Below, piece by piece: positions 7,428-11,215 of a stretch of 11,215 nt of DNA (its first letter is position 1; each line of letters opens with the position of its first letter). The translations under genes and the position numbers were made by a program. The stretch is from Rhodospirillaceae bacterium. Its GTDB lineage: Bacteria; Pseudomonadota; Alphaproteobacteria; Rhodospirillales; Rhodospirillaceae. The notes below the pieces were generated by a model. That model ran no database searches. It was not told the DNA's origin and saw nothing but the letters and a program-made list of their open reading frames with translations. The DNA lies in contig NZGX01000030.1 in NCBI GenBank assembly GCA_002691085.1, positions 1-11,215 of the forward strand, read 5' to 3'.

Positions 7428-7433
7428 TTTGTA

Positions 7434-8405
7434 ATGGTTGATCTGATGTCTGATATTGATGTCCTAATAAGCGAAGTTGGACCGAGGGATGGATTGCAGT
7501 CAATAGAATCAATAATGACCTCTGAGGCAAAAAGAGATTGGATAAAAGCTGAGTCTGCAGCAGGGGTTAGAGAGATAGAGGTTGGTTCATTTGTACCACC
7601 AAAAATTCTACCTCAATTGGCTGATACGGCTGAGATAGTCAGTTTTGCGAATAGTATTCCAAACCTTCAAGTTGCTGCTCTTGTGCCCAATTTCAAGGGT
7701 GCTGAGAATGCAATTAATGCTGGTGTAGATAAGATTACATTACCTTTATCAATCTCTGAGTCTCATTCGATTGCAAATTTACGTAAAACTCATCAGCAAG
7801 TTTTTGAGGAGATAGATAAAATTGTTAATCTAATAATATCCTTGCCTAAAGATAAAAGGCCACATTTTGAGGGGAGTTTATCTACGGCTTTTGGTTGTAC
7901 AATTGAAGGTAAGGTTGAGCAAAAAAAAGTAGTTAGAATTGCGGAAAAGCTTATTAAGATGGGCTGTGACGAAGTTGGACTAGCGGATACAACGGGTTAT
8001 GCAAATCCTTATCAGATTAAAAGTATGATAAATGATATTTGGTCTGCAGTTGGTTCAGACAAGATGATGGGTATACATTTACATAATACAAGAGGGCAAG
8101 GTCTTGCAAACGTCATTGCTTCCTTAGAAATAGGCCTAACAACATTTGATAGTTCTTTGGGCGGACTTGGCGGTTGTCCTTTTGCACCTGGTGCATCTGG
8201 AAATATTGTTACAGAAGATCTAGTTTTTCTTTTGGATAGTATGGGCGTAAAAACTGGTATAGATATAGATAAGTTGATTGAAGTGAGAAGTCATCTCTCA
8301 AAGTCTCTCCCAAAAGAGGAGCTATATGGTTTTGTTCCAGAATCGGGATTACCTAAAGGGTATATTCAAGTCAATTCTGGTGGAAGAGGATGGGGGATTA
8401 ATTAG
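7434..8405 (+). CDS. HMG-CoA lyase family enzyme (possibly citramalyl-CoA or related lyase)
   Basis: This is a TIM-barrel, divalent-metal-dependent lyase of the DRE-TIM group that cleaves a 3-hydroxyacyl-CoA into acetyl-CoA and a keto acid. The product is 323 residues, as expected for a bacterial member. Visible motifs are 'EVGPRDGLQ' (14-22), with the catalytic R/D pair, 'EVGSFVPPKILPQLADT' (49-65), 'LADTTGYANP' (183-192), the metal-binding 'HLHNTRGQGLAN' (H215, H217, N218), and 'GLGGCPFAPGASGN' with C248 on the flexible active-site loop. Human HMG-CoA lyase has 'HCHDTYGQALAN' and 'GLGGCPYAQGASGN', so the catalytic set is intact. The 'HLHNTRG' version belongs to a bacterial subgroup whose members need not act on HMG-CoA; the (R)-citramalyl-CoA lyase of Chloroflexus is, from memory, a member of this family. 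The start is set by AAGGAGGG. The gene is divergent from the CoA-transferase and convergent with the transporter that follows. Confidence 0.92.
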   Translation: MVDLMSDIDVLISEVGPRDGLQSIESIMTSEAKRDWIKAESAAGVREIEVGSFVPPKILPQLADTAEIVSFANSIPNLQVAALVPNFKGAENAINAGVDKITLPLSISESHSIANLRKTHQQVFEEIDKIVNLIISLPKDKRPHFEGSLSTAFGCTIEGKVEQKKVVRIAEKLIKMGCDEVGLADTTGYANPYQIKSMINDIWSAVGSDKMMGIHLHNTRGQGLANVIASLEIGLTTFDSSLGGLGGCPFAPGASGNIVTEDLVFLLDSMGVKTGIDIDKLIEVRSHLSKSLPKEELYGFVPESGLPKGYIQVNSGGRGWGIN

Positions 8406-8415
8406 GAAATATTTC
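8406..8415. repeat. 10-base palindrome in the convergent gap
   Basis: GAAATATTTC is a perfect palindrome filling the space between the lyase stop and the oppositely oriented transporter stop. Its last base is the final base of the transporter gene. It lacks G-C-rich arms and a loop, so it does not look like an efficient intrinsic terminator. No other terminator is visible in this gap. Confidence 0.3.
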
Positions 8416-9779
8416 TACTTCCAATTAGACCTATCAATACTTTCCCTAAATGGTTTTAGTCCATTATGTATTAGGAAGCATCCTAAAGTTCCCATTACTA
8501 ACGTAACTAAAGACATTGAATAATTAATTTGAGAAGGATCGTTGAAAATATTATCTGTTACCCAGCCTATGGCTAATGGTCCAAGGCCTGCTCCACCAAT
8601 TCCTATTACTACAATATAAATAGAAATAATGGTGCCCCGTATTTGGTTAGGAGTTATTTCATTTAGTGCAAATAATGCTTGCGACGTAGGCCAATTGGTA
8701 AAACATCCTGCTAGAACAAAAAATATTATAGTTAGTTCAGGAGTTGGCATAATTGGGGCAATAATGGTACCTATAGTTAAACCAATACTTCCCCATAACA
8801 CTGCTCTCATCGTTCCATCAGTATAACCTTTATCCTTAAACCAGTTTGTTACATATCCTGCAGATACTGCAGAAAAAATTCCACCAAGTCCTCCAAATAT
8901 GCCATACCAGAAACTAAATTGAGGAACATCCCAACCATGAACTCTAATAAATAATGCTGGTAGCCAGTTTACCCACCCATAAATGGACATAAGAATAAAT
9001 GCTACACCAAGGTTATGACAGATAATTGTTCTTTTGTTCTCACTAATAAATTTGAAAATTTCTGACCAGGTAGCATTTTTATTTTGTTTTGTTGAAACTT
9101 CTTTTCTTGACGGTTCCCTTACTGTAAGGGCTAATAGTATAGCTGGAATAAGGCCTGCAATTCCTATAATTATAAATACAGCTTGCCAGGAGGCAACCTC
9201 TCCAATAATGGGCATATTAAAAGTTGAGACTTTATCTGAGTATGCACCAGTGAATTTGATTAACCATCCTCCAAATAGATATGTTAAGCCAGTTCCAAAG
9301 GCAGTTCCAAGAACGTAGATTCCATAGGCCTTTGCTCTTCTTCTTGGTTCAAAACAATCGCTTATAATTGAAGCAGAACAGGGGTTGAGAGCCGATTCGC
9401 CTATTCCAACACCGACCCTCATTGAGAAAAGTCCCCAAAAACCTCTTACTAGACCAAACCCTGCTGTAAAAAGGCTCCAAATTGTTGTTCCTGCTGTTAA
9501 AAGCCATTTTCTGTTAAATCTATCGGCAGCTAAACCAATTGGAATTACAAACAAAGTGTAGAAAATTGCAAAAGCTAAACCTTGGATTACCCCCATTTGG
9601 GTATCTGAAAATCCAAGATCTTTCTGGATTGCGGGTGTTAGAAGACCCACTAGTATGCGATCCATAAATCCAAAGAAATATGCAAATACTATTACACCTA
9701 CGCAATACCATGCGTATACCGGGTTTGGATAGTCAGCATTGTTGTTTTCCTCTGAAACAGCTTCATTAATTTCATTCAT
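8415..9779 (-). CDS. MFS transporter, spinster-like family
   Basis: This is an inner-membrane secondary transporter of about 12 helices. The product is 454 residues. The first helix contains 'FAYFFGFMDRILVGLLTPAIQKDLGFSDTQMGVIQGLAFAIFYTLF', the pattern of bacterial spinster-like MFS proteins. It is followed by the motif A region 'GLAADRFNRKWLL' (82-94), 'RVGVGIGESALNP' (121-133) and 'ISDCFEPRRRAKAYGIYVLG' (139-158). A long loop at about 220-250, rich in K, S and N, separates the two halves. The spinster group is broad (lipids, organic acids, hexuronate-like substrates), so the substrate is open; a carboxylate linked to the neighbouring CoA module is an inference. ATG 9779 is chosen because AAGGGA (complement of 9787-9792) lies 7 bases upstream; the TTG one codon earlier fits less well. 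It is divergent from the second transporter. Confidence 0.9.
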   Translation of the reverse strand: MNEINEAVSEENNNADYPNPVYAWYCVGVIVFAYFFGFMDRILVGLLTPAIQKDLGFSDTQMGVIQGLAFAIFYTLFVIPIGLAADRFNRKWLLTAGTTIWSLFTAGFGLVRGFWGLFSMRVGVGIGESALNPCSASIISDCFEPRRRAKAYGIYVLGTAFGTGLTYLFGGWLIKFTGAYSDKVSTFNMPIIGEVASWQAVFIIIGIAGLIPAILLALTVREPSRKEVSTKQNKNATWSEIFKFISENKRTIICHNLGVAFILMSIYGWVNWLPALFIRVHGWDVPQFSFWYGIFGGLGGIFSAVSAGYVTNWFKDKGYTDGTMRAVLWGSIGLTIGTIIAPIMPTPELTIIFFVLAGCFTNWPTSQALFALNEITPNQIRGTIISIYIVVIGIGGAGLGPLAIGWVTDNIFNDPSQINYSMSLVTLVMGTLGCFLIHNGLKPFRESIDRSNWK

Positions 9780-9786
9780 CAAACGA

Positions 9787-9792
9787 TCCCTT
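9787..9792 (-). promoter_or_regulatory. Ribosome binding site of the spinster-like transporter
   Basis: On the minus strand this reads AAGGGA, 7 bases before the ATG whose first base is 9779. The spacing favours that ATG over the preceding in-frame TTG at 9782. Confidence 0.65.
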
Positions 9793-9816
9793 CAGTTCAA
9801 GAGTATCATTTTTATG

Positions 9817-9861
9817 AACCATTACAATTGCAATCTATTAATTGTGAATTTATTAATGGTT
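9817..9861. repeat. Nested inverted repeat, candidate operator
   Basis: The outer arms AACCATTA (9817-9824) and TAATGGTT (9854-9861) are perfect reverse complements. Inside, ACAATT (9824-9829) pairs with AATTGT (9840-9845). The left arms abut (sharing base 9824) while the right arms are 8 bases apart. A perfect 8-base palindrome ATTGCAAT occupies 9827-9834. The layout suggests paired half-sites for a regulator rather than a simple RNA hairpin. The function is inferred. Confidence 0.45.
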
Positions 9862-9890
9862 GAACAGAATTTTTATGTATATGCTATATA
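9860..9890 (+). promoter_or_regulatory. Candidate sigma-70-like promoter toward the right-hand transporter
   Basis: TTGAAC (9860-9865) could be a -35 element. TATATA (9885-9890), preceded by TG at 9882-9883, could be an extended -10. The 19-base spacer is longer than ideal, though extended -10 promoters tolerate this. The -35 overlaps the end of the right dyad arm, so a protein bound there could block it. AT-richness lowers confidence. Confidence 0.3.
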
Positions 9891-9925
9891 TTATTCTGAG
9901 AATACAGTGCGTTTATCAAGTGGAC

Positions 9926-9933
9926 GGAGAGAG
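9926..9933 (+). promoter_or_regulatory. Ribosome binding site that decides the right-hand transporter start
   Basis: GGAGAGAG ends 4 bases before ATG 9938 (the GGAG core is 8 bases away). It supports that ATG and argues against the upstream in-frame TTG at 9860, which would add 26 residues before the family-typical 'FYGWYVLGG' N-terminus. Confidence 0.75.
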
Positions 9934-9937
9934 TAAA

Positions 9938-11209
9938 ATGAGAGTTTTTTATGGTTGGTATGTTTTGGGTGGATTATTTACTGTTTATGCAGTCTCAAAT
10001 GGAGTGACTAATTTTACCTTACCTCTATTTTATCCATCTCTAATGGAAGAATTTGGATGGGATTATGAAGAGATAGTAAGGCCTGCATCATTAAAGTTCA
10101 TTGCGGCAGCATTTTATTCCCTGATTATAGGTTACTTGATCGATCGTTATGCACCAAGACCAATCATGATTATTGGTGCTTCTTTAATGATACTAGGTCT
10201 TGTTCTGTATACATTTATGTCCGAGATAACTCATTTCGTCGCAATTTATTTATTTATGGGTTTTGGCTTATCCCTCTGTGGTCTCCTTCCTTGTATGGTC
10301 TTAACTAGCAGATGGTTCACAATTCATAGAGGAATTGCTGTTGGAATTTTATTAATGGCTTCAAGTGTTGGTGCGTCAATATTTCCACTTCTGATAAAAG
10401 GAACTCTAGAAAGTGGAGACTGGCGTCAGGGAGCATATATTCTTGTTATTGTATCATTAGTATTTTTATTATTACCAATAGTTTGGCCTATCAAAAGTAG
10501 ACCCCAAGATATTGGAGAAGTGCCTGATGGAAAAGATAATCAATCCAGTTCAGATAAAGGAGATTTTAAAGAAAAGAAAGTAGTTGGTTATTATTCTGGC
10601 ATAGCAGTTTCTGATGCAGCAAAGTTACCATCATTTTATTTATTACTTTTTGCAACTGCAACTTTATGGTTCTGTATATCTGCGATGGTGCACCACCAAC
10701 CAATCTATTTGGTTAAGGATATAGGTCTAAGTAAAGGTGATTTAGCACAAGTTACAAGTCTTTTTTTCTTCTGTTCAATAATTGGTAAATTTAGTTTTGG
10801 CTGGTTAAGTGATAGAGTGAATAAAGGTGCAGTAATGCTAATGGCTATTACTAATCTAATTATTGGTTTATTGATCCTAAGGTTTCTTGAGGGTCTAAGT
10901 CTTAACATTGTGTACTTATATGCAATAGTATACGGCATTGGTTTTTCAGGGTGTTTTACAATGGTCCAGCTTATGGTTGCTGAACTATTTGCAGGTCCAA
11001 CATATGGACGTATTCTAGCTATTTACCTCTTTGTTGACACTCTCATATCAGGTTTAGGTACTTGGTTGCTAGGTTTTATTCGGAATGAATTGGGTACTTA
11101 TATTCCAGCAATTCATCTTATGTTAGCAATGTGTGTCACAGCTTTCGTATGCGTTACAATTCTTAATAAGCTTACAAAAAAGTTAGCCGTAGCAAGCGAG
11201 GCATTGTAG
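9938..11209 (+). CDS. MFS transporter, monocarboxylate / oxalate-formate porter-like
   Basis: This is an inner-membrane secondary transporter of about 12 helices. The product is 423 residues. The N-terminus 'FYGWYVLGGLFTVYAVSNG' and the 'FGWDYEEI' loop after helix 1 are typical of the MCT/OFA-like branch of MFS, which carries mono- and dicarboxylates. Motif A appears as 'GYLIDRYAPRP' (65-75) and is echoed in the second half as 'GWLSDRVNKGA' (288-298). 'TSRWFTIHRGIAVGILLMASSVGASIFP' (123-150) matches the family's 'WF..RRG.A.GI...G.G.G' stretch. A hydrophilic, serine- and lysine-rich loop lies at about 186-218, between the halves. The substrate is not readable from sequence; a small carboxylate is the family-based guess and fits the adjacent CoA-transferase and lyase module. 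The stop is six bases before the window end. Confidence 0.9.
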   Translation: MRVFYGWYVLGGLFTVYAVSNGVTNFTLPLFYPSLMEEFGWDYEEIVRPASLKFIAAAFYSLIIGYLIDRYAPRPIMIIGASLMILGLVLYTFMSEITHFVAIYLFMGFGLSLCGLLPCMVLTSRWFTIHRGIAVGILLMASSVGASIFPLLIKGTLESGDWRQGAYILVIVSLVFLLLPIVWPIKSRPQDIGEVPDGKDNQSSSDKGDFKEKKVVGYYSGIAVSDAAKLPSFYLLLFATATLWFCISAMVHHQPIYLVKDIGLSKGDLAQVTSLFFFCSIIGKFSFGWLSDRVNKGAVMLMAITNLIIGLLILRFLEGLSLNIVYLYAIVYGIGFSGCFTMVQLMVAELFAGPTYGRILAIYLFVDTLISGLGTWLLGFIRNELGTYIPAIHLMLAMCVTAFVCVTILNKLTKKLAVASEAL

Positions 11210-11215
11210 ATAAAT

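Larger units (their letters stand above)
7328..7433. promoter_or_regulatory. Divergent control region between CoA-transferase and lyase genes
   Basis: These 106 bases separate two start codons facing apart, so promoters for both genes must lie here or within the genes. The sequence is strongly AT-rich, with many TATAAT-like strings on both strands, so no single -35/-10 pair stands out. It contains a perfect inverted repeat at 7344-7363 and a strong ribosome binding site for the lyase at its right end. Shared control of the two genes is inferred from the arrangement. Confidence 0.6.
9780..9937. promoter_or_regulatory. Divergent control region between the two MFS transporter genes
   Basis: This 158-base AT-rich region separates two genes transcribed away from each other. 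It holds a long nested dyad (9817-9861), a candidate promoter toward the right-hand transporter (9860-9890), and ribosome binding sites for both genes (complement of 9787-9792; 9926-9933). No open frame in it is convincing as a gene. Confidence 0.6.

Noticed and set aside
9860..9937. 26-residue N-terminal extension of the right-hand transporter from TTG 9860
   Set aside because: ATG 9938 has a good ribosome binding site and begins the family-typical N-terminus. The extension would overlap the dyad and candidate promoter.
1..11215. tRNA genes, insertion sequences, CRISPR arrays, defence or secretion genes
   Set aside because: All intergenic gaps are short and hold no cloverleaf, transposase, direct-repeat array or terminal inverted repeats that I can see.

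Overview
The window is AT-rich, gene-dense bacterial chromosome. The organism is most likely a low-GC alphaproteobacterium, plausibly a marine lineage. The evidence is the alphaproteobacterial character of the RecA C-terminal half (the 'VVGNQTRVKVVKNKVAPPFK' segment and the 'RIGQGRENAKKFL' segment), an AlaRS catalytic-domain segment of the kind seen in that class ('FYDHGDHIPGGAPG'), and the recA-then-alaS gene order common there. The assignment rests on recall of these families, not on a search. No tRNA, rRNA, IS element, phage gene or CRISPR array was seen, and no gene-free stretch exceeds 160 bases.

Left part (1-4039, all + strand): the 3' portion of recA, a small orphan NTF2/SnoaL-fold protein, and a complete alaS. 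This is the housekeeping part.

Middle (4079-8405): a leuC-like and leuD-like pair on +, a class III (CaiB/BaiF) CoA-transferase on -, and an HMG-CoA-lyase-family enzyme on +. The leuCD pair resembles a paralogous group rather than classical leucine-biosynthesis isopropylmalate isomerase, and no leuA or leuB is present. Taken together the four genes look like a catabolic module: LeuCD-type hydration or isomerisation of an unsaturated di- or tricarboxylate, CoA activation by the transferase, then retro-Claisen cleavage by the lyase. The (R)-citramalate to citramalyl-CoA to acetyl-CoA plus pyruvate route is the best-known precedent. The substrate here is inferred, not shown.

Right part (8415-11209): two divergently transcribed major facilitator transporters from different families, one spinster-like (-) and one monocarboxylate/oxalate-formate-porter-like (+). 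They are natural candidates for uptake or export of the module's acids.

Layout and control: from leuD onward the genes alternate strand. They meet tail to tail with almost no gap (1 base between leuD and the CoA-transferase, 9 bases between the lyase and the first transporter) and head to head across two AT-rich divergent control regions. Each divergent region carries a clear dyad: a perfect 8-4-8 inverted repeat at 7344-7363, and 8-base outer arms with a nested dyad at 9817-9861. No regulator gene is present, so any repressor or activator must be encoded elsewhere.
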